From Desmospora activa DSM 45169 (GTDB taxonomy: Bacteria > Bacillota > Bacilli > Thermoactinomycetales > DSM-45169), in contig NZ_PZZP01000001.1 in NCBI RefSeq assembly GCF_003046315.1, positions 1,922,001-1,986,000 on the forward strand: DNA of 64,000 bases, written 5' to 3'. Numbering within the stretch: position 1 is the stretch's first letter; the number at the start of each line of letters is the position of its first letter. The notes below the pieces were generated by a model. The model saw nothing but the letters and a program-made list of their open reading frames with translations, had not been told where the DNA came from and ran no database searches. Both the position numbers and the translations under genes were made by a program. Shown piece after piece: positions 18,241-26,432 of the stretch.

Positions 18241-18495
18241 TCACTGTTTACCGATCCGCTGTTGTACCGCCTGATACACCTCATCTGCCGTCATCCCTTC
18301 GGCGTTGATCACTGATCCCTGAAATTGTACGTTCTGAATCCCCATCATATCTTTATCTCCACCGGAAATGACACAACAAGCATAATTGTTGGCATCCATA
18401 TTGTCAGCGGAGAGATCCTCCACCTCACATCCTTGTTGACGTAAATATTGGCTAATTTGGGATAATCCTCGTTCCACCGCTACACGTTGGTTCAT
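18241..18495 (-). CDS. UPF0180 family protein (YkuS-like)
   Basis: 84 residues. The pattern VERGLSQISQYLRQQGCEV...NYACCVISGGDKDMMGIQ matches YkuS/UPF0180, a small Bacillales protein of unknown function. AGGAGTG lies before the ATG. It sits five bases after the preceding 59-residue gene, with which it is probably co-transcribed. Confidence 0.85.
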   Translation of the reverse strand: MNQRVAVERGLSQISQYLRQQGCEVEDLSADNMDANNYACCVISGGDKDMMGIQNVQFQGSVINAEGMTADEVYQAVQQRIGKQ

Positions 18496-18500
18496 CGTCC

Positions 18501-18680
18501 TTACACTCCTTTTTCCGTTCCGTTTTTTTCGTTTCCATCATTTCCCTCAAGATAAGCGATAAGAGCAACAGGAGTATCCAGCAACTCTTGTAGATCGGAC
18601 TCCGTTTCACTGATGCGGCGCATCACATCGGAACGCTGACTCAGATTGACCAGATGAAAGGATTTTCGGTCGGGTCTCAT
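18501..18680 (-). CDS. Small hypothetical protein (59 aa)
   Basis: Reading frame of 59 codons plus stop, starting ATG 18680 after GGGGGA at five bases. The product starts MRPDRKSFHLVNLSQRSDVM and continues with an amphipathic helix (RRISETESDLQELLDTPVAL) and a polar tail. It overlaps the yqzE stop by four bases (ATGA) and ends five bases before ykuS, so the three genes look like one translationally coupled unit. No family recognised. Confidence 0.65.
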   Translation of the reverse strand: MRPDRKSFHLVNLSQRSDVMRRISETESDLQELLDTPVALIAYLEGNDGNEKNGTEKGV

Positions 18681-18886
18681 TTGGATCCCCCGTTCCTTAA
18701 GAAGCGATGCCGTTGCTTATCGGTAAACATCTTCACGCTATGCGGAACCATCCCAAACCAATGGGTTGCCCAACTTGGTCGTTGCTCTTTTCGCTGACGC
18801 CGGGTCTCTTTTCGTTCTTGTTTTGGCGTGTCCATGTACCGTACCATTTCCTGAACCAAAAATTTGATGTAATCCTGCGAAGACAC
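18677..18886 (-). CDS. YqzE family protein
   Basis: 69 residues. Closely follows B. subtilis YqzE: DYIKFLVQEMVRYMDTPKQE and EQRPSWATHWFGMVPHSVKMF correspond to the conserved YV.YLTEQ...TPKEERK and HWFGMVP segments. YqzE in B. subtilis lies beside the comG operon; here it is 25 kb away from comG. Function unknown. GTG start with AGGGGGTGA at the right distance, but that site is buried in a perfect 13-bp hairpin (separate entry). Confidence 0.82.
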   Translation of the reverse strand: MSSQDYIKFLVQEMVRYMDTPKQERKETRRQRKEQRPSWATHWFGMVPHSVKMFTDKQRHRFLRNGGSK

Positions 18887-18887
18887 G

Positions 18888-18928
18888 GAATCACCCCCTG
18901 TTTTTATAGGATAACCAGGGGGTGATTC
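18888..18928 (-). promoter_or_regulatory. Perfect inverted repeat sequestering the yqzE ribosome binding site
   Basis: Arms GAATCACCCCCTG (18888-18900) and CAGGGGGTGATTC (18916-18928), 13 of 13 paired, 15-base loop. In the minus-strand transcript the ribosome binding site AGGGGGTGA is the 3' arm, one base before the GTG start. It would block translation unless opened. It is not followed by a proper T-run on the minus strand, so a terminator role there is unlikely. Confidence 0.6.
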
Positions 18929-19011
18929 TTTAAACCTTTACAGGCGGGGAACCGTGTTTATGTCGCTTTATAGAGGTTAAAGTTACACAGTTTTATTCCA
19001 ACTCGGCTGTT

Positions 19012-20496
19012 TTAACCGGTGTTTGCTTCTTTCCTCATTTCCAACCCCCGTTTAATCAGCGGAAATAGGAGGGATACCGCTGCTAACACAATTAAGATCA
19101 AGGAAATCGGCCGCTCGAAAAAAATCCACCAACCTTGATCGGTTAGCATCATTGCACGACGCAGGTTGGATTCCGCCATTTCTCCCAACAGCAAGCCCAG
19201 GATCAGAGGTGTCAAGGGAAAACCCAACTTTCGCAACAGCAAACCGCCAAATCCGCTGATAATCATGACCCATACATCAAAATAGGAATTGTTTAAAGCA
19301 TAAGCGCCAACGATGCTAAAGACGACCACGGCAATCCAAATCACTTCCCGCGGAAGTCTCATCAAGCGAGAGAACAAATTGGAAGCGATCGCTCCCACCA
19401 ATAGGATCATGAGGCTGGAAACAAATAACAACGCAATGATGACATAAACAAAATCGGGATTTTCGCTAAACAGTGCCGGCCCCGGTTGCATTCCATACAT
19501 CATCAAGGCGCCAATCAGGATGGCTGTCACCGTGTCTCCCGGAAGGCCCAGGGTTAACATGGTGGTAAAGGCACCCCCGATTACCGCATTGTTGGCGGTT
19601 GAACTGGCGGCTAACCCTTCCAGTGATCCTTTTCCAAACCGCTCAGGCTCCTTGGAAATACGCCGGCTCTGATCCCAGGAGATCATCGAGGCGATATCAC
19701 CTCCTGCGCCTGGGACCGCCCCAATAAATGTCCCAATGGTGGAAGATAGCCAAAAGGGCCGATTCATCTTTTTAATCTCTTTCCATTTGGGAAATCCGCT
19801 CTCCTGTTGACCCTTACCAACCGGTTTCATTGTAGGGGGATTTAACATTTGATACAAAACTTCGCCAAAGCCGAATAAGCCGATCATCATCGGTATAAAT
19901 GCAATCCCTTCCAGCAAATCCGGCTGATCAAAGGTGAACCGCGGCGAAGACAGCATGGGATCTAATCCGATCGTCGCAATAAACAGACCGATACCTCCGG
20001 CAATCAATCCTTTTGTGATCGAGGCTCCGGAAACGCTGATCATAATCGACAAACCGAATACAGCCAAGGCAAAATATTCCGGTGGACCAAAGGAAAGCGC
20101 AAAACGGGATATCGGAAAGGCAAACATCAGCAAAAAAACCGTGCTTACAATCCCACCCAGCGCGGAATACAGGGTGTTGATCCCCAACGCTAACTTGGCT
20201 CGCCCCTGTTTAGCCAGCTCATATCCGTCAAATGTCGTGGAAATCGCCGCAGGCGTCCCCGGTGTATTGATTAATATCGCTGGAATCCCACCAGCAAAAA
20301 CTGATGAACAATAGACAGCAATTAACATGGCCATGCCTTCCTGCGGTTCCAGCCAAAAGGTGAGGGGAACGATGATCGCCACCCCCATGGTTGAGGTTAG
20401 CCCCGGCAAAGCGCCGATAAAAACCCCCAGGATCACGCCTAAAATCATATATAACAAAACTGTAGGGCTAAGCACCTGCAACATTGCCTCTACCAT
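19012..20496 (-). CDS. Tripartite tricarboxylate transporter permease TctA
   Basis: 494 residues, the large 12-helix subunit of the TTT family. Conserved stretches FIGALPGLTSTMGVAI and TPGTPAAISTTFDGYE near the N-terminus, the repeat FIGAVPGAGGDIASMISW and GLPGDTVTAILIGALM are diagnostic. It works with TctB and the TctC binding protein to import carboxylic acids using an ion gradient. Start at the ATG 20496 with AGGAGG eight bases upstream; TTG 20499 is less well placed. Last gene of the lacI-rbsK-dapA-tctCBA operon. Confidence 0.92.
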   Translation of the reverse strand: MVEAMLQVLSPTVLLYMILGVILGVFIGALPGLTSTMGVAIIVPLTFWLEPQEGMAMLIAVYCSSVFAGGIPAILINTPGTPAAISTTFDGYELAKQGRAKLALGINTLYSALGGIVSTVFLLMFAFPISRFALSFGPPEYFALAVFGLSIMISVSGASITKGLIAGGIGLFIATIGLDPMLSSPRFTFDQPDLLEGIAFIPMMIGLFGFGEVLYQMLNPPTMKPVGKGQQESGFPKWKEIKKMNRPFWLSSTIGTFIGAVPGAGGDIASMISWDQSRRISKEPERFGKGSLEGLAASSTANNAVIGGAFTTMLTLGLPGDTVTAILIGALMMYGMQPGPALFSENPDFVYVIIALLFVSSLMILLVGAIASNLFSRLMRLPREVIWIAVVVFSIVGAYALNNSYFDVWVMIISGFGGLLLRKLGFPLTPLILGLLLGEMAESNLRRAMMLTDQGWWIFFERPISLILIVLAAVSLLFPLIKRGLEMRKEANTG

Positions 20497-20509
20497 CAAT
20501 CACACCTCC

Positions 20510-20947
20510 TCAGATCATGACATGAAACCCTTTGATAAAGATCAGATAAACGAGCAAGCTTAAAATAACAGTCGTCAGGATCGATCCTTTCCAATTCAAT
20601 TGCAATAGCTTGCACATGGCGAAAATCACAACCGCCATCACCGGTAGAAAAGGGAGCCTTCCCAAAGTGAATACGAATAAAAGAACGACCCCGATTATAT
20701 ACAGCCACTTTTTTAGACCCTTTTTTTCCTCATCGCTAAAAAAAGGTCCCATTCGCCGCTGCAAAAGGGTTCGAATCCCGTCAGCAATCAGCAAGATTAC
20801 CAGAAGCCCCAACATCAACCGAGGAAAATAAGCCGGTCCCGGTATGTTGGGATTGGACGGTGACGGAAATTGACTGGTCAATGTGAACAGATAGACAGCC
20901 ACCAACACCATCCCTGCGTTAAAAAGAAGGGAAAGAGGTTTTGTCAT
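20510..20947 (-). CDS. Tripartite tricarboxylate transporter small membrane subunit TctB
   Basis: About 145 residues with four membrane helices: LLFNAGMVLVAVYLF, then PGPAYFPRLMLGLLVILL, and two near the C-terminus. Matches TctB in length and in the PGP.FFP-type motif after helix 1. AAGGTGA lies five bases before ATG 20947. Positioned between tctC and tctA, 13 bases before tctA. Confidence 0.88.
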   Translation of the reverse strand: MTKPLSLLFNAGMVLVAVYLFTLTSQFPSPSNPNIPGPAYFPRLMLGLLVILLIADGIRTLLQRRMGPFFSDEEKKGLKKWLYIIGVVLLFVFTLGRLPFLPVMAVVIFAMCKLLQLNWKGSILTTVILSLLVYLIFIKGFHVMI

Positions 20948-21001
20948 CGCGATCACCTTGAATGAACAGGCCTTCCCAAGGGAAGACCTGTTAGATTTTT
21001 G

Positions 21002-21964
21002 TTAATCCAACTCCATCGTCGGAATGATCCCGTTATACAGCTCCAGCTGTTCATCTGCAAAACGGGAAAATGCTTGTGGATCCTGATACGACAACGTCAA
21101 CCCTTGTTTTTTAGCTAGCTCTTGGAACTCCTTTGATTGGATCGCTTTTTTAATCGCGCTTTCCAGTTTGCTCCTCACTTCTTCCGATCCCCCTTTGGGC
21201 ATCGCAAATCCACCCCATGCGGTGATTTCCACATCGATTCCCTCTTCCTTTAATGTGGGAACTTCCGGAAAAAGTGCATCCCGTTCATTGCCCATCACAG
21301 CCAATACTTTTAAGTCACCGGATTTTACCCCACCCTGTACCTCGGATGGACTGACGGAAACCGCATCCACATGTTTACCCATCAACGCCGTTACAGCGGG
21401 AGCGGCGCCATCGAAGGGCACATGGGAAAGTTGAATACCCGCCTCTTCCGCAAATCCGGCCCCAGCAACATGCCAGATCGATCCGGTACCTGCATTTCCC
21501 ACTCTAATCTTGCTGGGATTCTTTTTGGCATATGCGATAAATTCCGCGATGGTATCATAAGGAGCGTCCGCCCGCACCGTAATCGCCGCCGGTAAGAGAT
21601 GGGAACGGCCCAATAAATAGAGATCATCCGGCTTTAGATCCGCATAACCCAAGGATTGGACCATCGCTAGTTCCACCGGCACATACCCAATGGTATAGCC
21701 GTCCGGCTTTTGTGATTTTAGATAGGACATGGCAACCGCGCCTGCACCCCCGGTCTTATTGACAGGCACTACCGGCACACCCAAATCATCCTCGACCAAT
21801 TTAGCAACGGTACGTGAAATCGTATCCGAAGCGCCCCCAGGGGCGGCTTGAATCACCAATGTAATCTGATCGCTGGGAAACTCCTCCGCCGCTTGCTGAT
21901 TTCCACATGCCGCCACCACCACCATGCTTAGTACCAAGAATAATATCCCGAACACTTTTTTCAT
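21002..21964 (-). CDS. Tripartite tricarboxylate transporter substrate-binding lipoprotein TctC
   Basis: 320 residues. Lipoprotein signal with lipobox (VVVAACGN). The mature part has the Bug/TctC hallmarks FPSDQITLVIQAAPGGASDTISRTVA, VNKTGGAGAVAM and GSGTGSIWH-like VGNAGTGSIWHVAG. It captures the carboxylate ligand outside the cell and delivers it to TctAB. Ligands of this family range from tricarboxylates to aromatic and sugar acids, so the substrate is open. It lies downstream of the dapA-like gene by 16 bases. Confidence 0.92.
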   Translation of the reverse strand: MKKVFGILFLVLSMVVVAACGNQQAAEEFPSDQITLVIQAAPGGASDTISRTVAKLVEDDLGVPVVPVNKTGGAGAVAMSYLKSQKPDGYTIGYVPVELAMVQSLGYADLKPDDLYLLGRSHLLPAAITVRADAPYDTIAEFIAYAKKNPSKIRVGNAGTGSIWHVAGAGFAEEAGIQLSHVPFDGAAPAVTALMGKHVDAVSVSPSEVQGGVKSGDLKVLAVMGNERDALFPEVPTLKEEGIDVEITAWGGFAMPKGGSEEVRSKLESAIKKAIQSKEFQELAKKQGLTLSYQDPQAFSRFADEQLELYNGIIPTMELD

Positions 21965-21980
21965 CGCCGATCCCTCCTAC

Positions 21981-22868
21981 TCACTTGAGTTCTAATCGTT
22001 CCAACCTCCGAAACAGATCTTTCTCTTCCTCTGCCGTTATATTGCGCAGAGGAGATCGAACCACTCCACCGGAAAGTCCCCGATACGCGAGTGCGGTTTT
22101 AAAAACGGAAAGATCTTTTCCGTGCATTAGTGCATCTGATATCTGTATAATTTTTGCTTGTTCTTTTTTCGCCGCTTCCCACTCCCCTTTTTGGTAATGC
22201 TGATACAGACGGACAAAGGGTTCAGGAAAGATGTTGGCATTACCGGAAACACTTCCGGAAGCACCTGCTACCAACCCGGAAAACACATACTGATCGGGGC
22301 CGAGCATAACTGAAAAGTCGTCGCTTGTTTCCAGCAAAATGCGTTGAATCTCACTAAAGTCATCCGAGCTAAATTTTAATGCCCGAATATTAGGGAAATC
22401 TGCAATCAGACGGGCTAACAAGGGGCGACGGATCTCATTGCGTGCATTTCCGGGAAAGTTATACACAAATAACGGGAATGATTGTGAAACGGATTGGGAT
22501 ATCTGCTGGTAATGACCAAAGATCGCGTCATCATCCAAGGGAAAGAAATAGGGACAGATGACAGAAATGCCGCTGGCTCCGATTCTTTCCGCGTGTTGGG
22601 CTAATTGCACCACCCGTGCGGTGGAGATATCCCCCACATGTAAAACCACGGGGATCCGACCGTTCACCGTGCGAATGATAAACTCCGCCACCTGTTTTCT
22701 CTCTTCAATCGAGAGCAACATGCCTTCTCCAGTCGTACCGAGAGGGAATAAGCCATGCACCCCCTTTCCGATGAGAAATTCAATCAAATGGCCCATTGCA
22801 TCGTAGTCGACACGATCGTCTTCTTCAAATGGTGTAAGCATCGCGGGATAAATGCCTTGAAATCGCAT
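21981..22868 (-). CDS. DapA/N-acetylneuraminate lyase family aldolase
   Basis: 295 residues forming one class-I aldolase TIM barrel. It has the family's PLGTTGEGMLLSIEER motif near residue 43, the catalytic Tyr in FVYNFPG, and the Schiff-base Lys in ALKFSSDD. Members act on dihydrodipicolinate, sialic acid, 2-keto-3-deoxy sugar acids or related compounds. In this operon, beside a ribokinase-like sugar kinase and a carboxylate importer, a 2-keto-3-deoxy acid aldolase is the more likely role than lysine synthesis. That is inference. AAAGGAG before the ATG. A cre-like site lies 38 bases upstream. Confidence 0.85.
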   Translation of the reverse strand: MRFQGIYPAMLTPFEEDDRVDYDAMGHLIEFLIGKGVHGLFPLGTTGEGMLLSIEERKQVAEFIIRTVNGRIPVVLHVGDISTARVVQLAQHAERIGASGISVICPYFFPLDDDAIFGHYQQISQSVSQSFPLFVYNFPGNARNEIRRPLLARLIADFPNIRALKFSSDDFSEIQRILLETSDDFSVMLGPDQYVFSGLVAGASGSVSGNANIFPEPFVRLYQHYQKGEWEAAKKEQAKIIQISDALMHGKDLSVFKTALAYRGLSGGVVRSPLRNITAEEEKDLFRRLERLELK

Positions 22869-22905
22869 ATCTAGTCTCCTTTTGGTTCATGTTTTGCAAC
22901 GATTC

Positions 22906-22919
22906 GGATAGCGCTTACA
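22906..22919 (-). promoter_or_regulatory. cre-like site between rbsK and the dapA-like gene
   Basis: Minus strand TGTAAGCGCTATCC matches the CcpA consensus TGWAANCGNTNWCA at 13 of 14 positions. It lies inside the operon, upstream of the dapA-like gene, and could act as an internal roadblock. Confidence 0.55.
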
Positions 22920-22962
22920 TAAACGTCATACCGGATGTTACTTTCGGTTGTTGCTCTCCTTC

Positions 22963-23874
22963 TCAAAAATCCCTCCCAACCTCATCCCTTATCGGCATCC
23001 CCGACTGAGCTCCAAATTTGGTCACCGAGTGTGAAGCCGCTTTTATTGCAAAACGAACGGATTGCTCTACCCTCCATCCCTGACCGATGCCACAGGCCAA
23101 GGCGGCATTAAAGGCATCTCCCGCTCCCGTGGTATCGACCACCTCTACCTCGGGAGTGGGAATGGTGCGTAAGCGTCCATTCACCAAATAAGAACATCCC
23201 TTCTCACCGCGGGTCAGAATAAGTCGATGATGGTAGCGATTTTCCCACTCTCTCATCGCTTGTTCCAGTTCTTCCTCCGTGTTGGCGGAGTATCCGCACA
23301 ACTGTTCAAACTCCGTTTCATTGGGGGTCAAATAATCCACCAACTGTAAGATTTCTTCTGTCAGCTCTTTGGCAGGCGCCGGATTGAGTATCGTTTTCAC
23401 ACCGGATTTTTTGGCGATGACAAGTGCATGGCGAACGGTATCCAGCGGAACCTCCAATTGCAGCAGCAGAACACTTGCACTACTGATTTCTCGCTGATGT
23501 TTGGAAACAAGATCCGTTGTACAGCGATCGTTCGCCCCAGGGACGACAATGATACAGTTATCTGTGGCGGTATGAATGATGGATGCAATGCCGGTGGGGA
23601 TATCATCCATTCGCTCAATCGCCTCTATGTTCACGCCATCATCCGCTAGACTGCTAAAGATTTGTTGTCCAAAGGGATCATTCCCCAGCGCTCCAATGAT
23701 CGACACTTCTGCCCCTAGCCTTGCGCAACCGACCGCCTGGTTCGCTCCTTTTCCCCCGGGAATATAGTGAATCTGGGTTCCTGGGATCGTTTCTCCCACT
23801 TTTGGCATGCGGTCCGCAGAAACCACCAAATCCATGTTTAAGCTACCGACAATCGCAATCTTTGGCTTCTTCAT
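22963..23874 (-). CDS. Ribokinase / PfkB family sugar kinase
   Basis: 303 residues. PfkB signatures are clear: the N-terminal GSLNMDLVVSADRMPKVGET and PGGKGANQAVG, and the C-terminal DTTGAGDAFNAAL with the catalytic Asp. The GGKGANQAV and ribokinase-like start point to the RbsK group, which phosphorylates ribose, but neighbours suggest it may serve a sugar or sugar-acid intermediate instead. Start at ATG 23874 because GAGGAG lies seven bases upstream. Follows lacI by 17 bases in the same operon. Confidence 0.85.
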   Translation of the reverse strand: MKKPKIAIVGSLNMDLVVSADRMPKVGETIPGTQIHYIPGGKGANQAVGCARLGAEVSIIGALGNDPFGQQIFSSLADDGVNIEAIERMDDIPTGIASIIHTATDNCIIVVPGANDRCTTDLVSKHQREISSASVLLLQLEVPLDTVRHALVIAKKSGVKTILNPAPAKELTEEILQLVDYLTPNETEFEQLCGYSANTEEELEQAMREWENRYHHRLILTRGEKGCSYLVNGRLRTIPTPEVEVVDTTGAGDAFNAALACGIGQGWRVEQSVRFAIKAASHSVTKFGAQSGMPIRDEVGRDF

Positions 23875-23891
23875 GAAAACGCTCCTCACAA

Positions 23892-24914
23892 TCAGGTATC
23901 GATAAAATCACCGCATGAGGTGCGGATGACCAACTCGGTTTGAAACTTTTTTACAACCGGTGCCGATACGCGATGATTGATCAAATCAACCAACATCTGA
24001 ACACAGGAGGCCGCCATCTCTTCTACCGGTAGATGCACCGTCGTCAAAGGCGGGATTGTAAACTGAGAGCTTTCACTGTTGTCGTGCCCTACAATCTCCA
24101 TCTCTTCCGGCACAACGATCCCCTTTTCGTAACAGTTGCTCAAGGCACCAAGCGCCATCTGATCACTCAAAGCGAATATGGCAGTCGGCCTTACCCCGGA
24201 ATGAAAAATCTCTTCTGCTGCCCGATAACCTCCTACCTCAGTAAACGCTCCCCCCGCAATATGCTCGGAGCCAACTTTCATCCCCAACAAGCGTGCTTCA
24301 TCCAAAAAACCTTCCGTCCGGGTTCGAATCGCTTTCGATGATATTTTTGGAACGATTAATCCTACACGTTGATGCCCCCTACTGGAAAACAGTCGGGCTA
24401 CTTGCCGACCCGATGAAGCATGATCCACCGTAACAGCGGAGTAGCGCTCTGATTCCCGTAAATGAAGCACAATCGGCACATTTAGGTTGGCCACTTGCAG
24501 AAAGCGCTCATCCTCCTCAGTCGCATTAGCAATAATAGCTGCATTGAAGCGGGTTCCGGTAATCAGACTTTTTTCTTCCTGCAGCTTTGCGCCGACATAG
24601 GGTTGAATCAATAGTTCACATTCCTCCTCCAACGATTGCAACCCCTGATGAACCCCTTGCAAAAAACGGCCAATCAAGGGTGCACGCGTATCCAGTGTCC
24701 AAAACAGCGCCAAAATCGGAACCACTTTTTCCCCGCCACTGCGCAATCTCCGCGCCGAAATATTGGGACGATAGTCCAACATGCGCGCAGCCTCTAGTAC
24801 ACGCTGTTGAGTCGTTGCCGAAATGCGATATTGATCCCCTTTTCCGTTTAAGACGACGGAAGCCGTACCTGGGGAGACTTTCGCCAGCTGTGCAATATCT
24901 TTAATACTGGCCAT
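23892..24914 (-). CDS. LacI family transcriptional regulator
   Basis: 340 residues. N-terminal helix-turn-helix (MASIKDIAQLAKVSPGTASVVLNG) and hinge, then a periplasmic-binding-protein-like effector domain (GYRAAEEIFHSG...ALSDQMALGAL). First gene of the operon it most likely controls. AAGGAGG lies before ATG 24914; the AACGTT-centred double operator just upstream is its probable autoregulatory site. Effector unknown; possibly a phosphorylated or keto-deoxy sugar made by the operon enzymes. Confidence 0.9.
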   Translation of the reverse strand: MASIKDIAQLAKVSPGTASVVLNGKGDQYRISATTQQRVLEAARMLDYRPNISARRLRSGGEKVVPILALFWTLDTRAPLIGRFLQGVHQGLQSLEEECELLIQPYVGAKLQEEKSLITGTRFNAAIIANATEEDERFLQVANLNVPIVLHLRESERYSAVTVDHASSGRQVARLFSSRGHQRVGLIVPKISSKAIRTRTEGFLDEARLLGMKVGSEHIAGGAFTEVGGYRAAEEIFHSGVRPTAIFALSDQMALGALSNCYEKGIVVPEEMEIVGHDNSESSQFTIPPLTTVHLPVEEMAASCVQMLVDLINHRVSAPVVKKFQTELVIRTSCGDFIDT

Positions 24915-24930
24915 AACGTCCTCCTTCAAG

Positions 24931-24955
24931 TGCTAAAACGTTATGCTAAAACGTT
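24931..24955 (-). promoter_or_regulatory. Tandem LacI-family operator
   Basis: TGCTAAAACGTT occurs twice in direct repeat (24931-24942 and 24944-24955), each with a palindromic AACGTT core having the central CG typical of LacI-family operators. The 13-base period and position just downstream of the -10 fit autorepression. Confidence 0.65.
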
Positions 24956-24961
24956 TCGTTT

Positions 24962-24991
24962 ATTATAAGTCGCCTTTGAAAGCGCTGTCAA
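24962..24991 (-). promoter_or_regulatory. SigmaA promoter of the lacI-rbsK-dapA-tct operon
   Basis: Minus strand: -35 TTGACA (24991-24986), 18-base spacer, -10 TATAAT (24967-24962). Both hexamers are consensus. Confidence 0.85.
24977..24990. promoter_or_regulatory. Perfect CcpA cre site overlapping the promoter
   Basis: TGAAAGCGCTGTCA matches TGWAANCGNTNWCA at all 14 positions and covers most of the -35 hexamer and part of the spacer, so CcpA binding should exclude RNA polymerase when preferred sugars are present. Confidence 0.8.
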
Positions 24992-25200
24992 TTGATTGGC
25001 GTTATGAAAAAATAGGCAATTCATGCTCCGAATCGAATGTGTCATAATATTTAACACAAAACATCGCAAAATGATCAAAACAGAAACGAAAAAGGGATGT
25101 AATCGGTTTATTTATGTTAAATAATCTCACATTCAATTTGTACCATGGTAAAAACACCTGTTATATTGGAGATAACAAAATCGCAGGAAGGGGATGAAGG

Positions 25201-25578
25201 ATGAGCGGCAAAAAACTTCCCATTTGGTTCATAGCCGTAGAGATCCTCATTCTGTTCCTGGTTTTCCAGTTTGCAAATGCAGCGGTTCGTTGGCTTCACC
25301 TTCCCATTCCACCAGCATTGCTTGGCATGGGCATCCTATTCGCTCTGTTGGCGTCAGGTAAAGTACAGGTACAGCTGTTTGAAGTCTCCAGCCGTCTATT
25401 GATTCGTCACCTGGTTCTTTTACTTCTACCGGTGATCGCCGGTATTATCCACTTCGGTCCCGTCTTGGAAAAAGAGGGATGGAAAGTGGGAACGATTCTA
25501 GTAATCACCACAATTGCTGTTTTAACTTCTACAGCAGTCTTTGCCCATCTCACCAATAAAAAGGGGGATAAACCATGA
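25201..25578 (+). CDS. lrgA: CidA/LrgA family holin-like protein
   Basis: 125 residues with four membrane helices. The motif LPIPPALLGMGILFALL is the family hallmark. LrgA/CidA proteins affect murein hydrolase activity and cell death, and more recently have been tied to pyruvate transport. The start overlaps no other gene; GGAAGGGGATGAAGG precedes the ATG. Its stop overlaps the lrgB start by four bases, so the two are translationally coupled. A possible promoter -10 TATATT lies near 25160. The symbol choice (lrgA rather than cidA or ywbH) is a family name only. Confidence 0.85.
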   Translation: MSGKKLPIWFIAVEILILFLVFQFANAAVRWLHLPIPPALLGMGILFALLASGKVQVQLFEVSSRLLIRHLVLLLLPVIAGIIHFGPVLEKEGWKVGTILVITTIAVLTSTAVFAHLTNKKGDKP

Positions 25579-26255
25579 GCAAAAGTGTATTGCTATTGAG
25601 TTGGACGCTGATCGCTTATCTAGCGGGACTCAAACTGCACCGCCAAATCCCCCATATCCTGACAAGCCCTGTTTTCACCAGCACGTTATTGGTGATCGGT
25701 GGGCTATGGCTGACTCACACCGATTATTCGACTTACCGAGCGGCCAATGCACCGCTGGATCAATTGCTCGGCCCGGCCCAGGTGGCGATGGCCGTTCCTC
25801 TGTATAAGGGTTGGACCATGCTGAAGAGACACCTCTCTTTTATATTGGCTGGCGTCAGCGTTGGAACGATAACCGGAATGGTGATCGCCGTTTTCGCCGG
25901 AAAGCTCCTTCATCTTAACAATGAAACCATCCTGTCGCTGGTTCCCAAATCAGCAACCACACCCATTGCCATGGTGGCTTCTCATTCCGCCGGAGGTATT
26001 CCCGAACTAGCGGCAATTTTCGCTGTGGTGACCGGTATTCTCGGCTTAGTGTTAGGGCCTGTCCTACTCCGTTGGATGGGCGTGCAATGCCACTTAGCGA
26101 AAGGACTTGCCATGGGCACCGCCGGCCAGATGATCGGAGCTGCCCGTGCATCCCAATGGGGGGATGCCTCCGCTGCGATGGGCATCGTGGGGATGAGCTT
26201 AGCTGCGTTGCTGATCGGCTTGGTTACTCCCCTTTTGTCCCATCTGTTTATATAA
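25575..26255 (+). CDS. lrgB: LrgB family membrane protein
   Basis: 226 residues, about seven membrane helices. Contains the LrgB/CidB signature LVPKSATTPIAMVASHSAGGIPELAAIFAV split over residues about 115-145 and the AKGLAMGTAGQMIGAARA segment. Forms the partner of the upstream LrgA. A terminator overlaps the stop codon. Confidence 0.9.
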   Translation: MSKSVLLLSWTLIAYLAGLKLHRQIPHILTSPVFTSTLLVIGGLWLTHTDYSTYRAANAPLDQLLGPAQVAMAVPLYKGWTMLKRHLSFILAGVSVGTITGMVIAVFAGKLLHLNNETILSLVPKSATTPIAMVASHSAGGIPELAAIFAVVTGILGLVLGPVLLRWMGVQCHLAKGLAMGTAGQMIGAARASQWGDASAAMGIVGMSLAALLIGLVTPLLSHLFI

Positions 26256-26276
26256 GCACCCACAGCGGGTGCTTTC
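26254..26276 (+). terminator. Terminator of lrgAB
   Basis: Stem AAGCACCC/GGGTGCTT with a short loop; modest T content after it. Confidence 0.7.
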
Positions 26277-26343
26277 ATTATTGAGACATCTCTCGTTCCT
26301 ATAATCACTCCGACACCAACACCTCCGTTTTCTTAAAAAGGGG

Positions 26344-26372
26344 TTGACGACAAAATCATTCCTAACTATAAT
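26344..26372 (+). promoter_or_regulatory. Strong sigmaA promoter of the ssu operon
   Basis: -35 TTGACG, 17-base spacer, -10 TATAAT. A perfect 12-bp palindrome TTATAATTATAA lies at 26396-26407, just past the expected transcription start, and may bind a repressor. The start codon is 235 bases downstream, leaving a long leader. Confidence 0.85.
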
Positions 26373-26432
26373 TCTTACTAACCCGATTTTATTAGTTATA
26401 ATTATAAATATAGAAATTACACCATACGCCAA

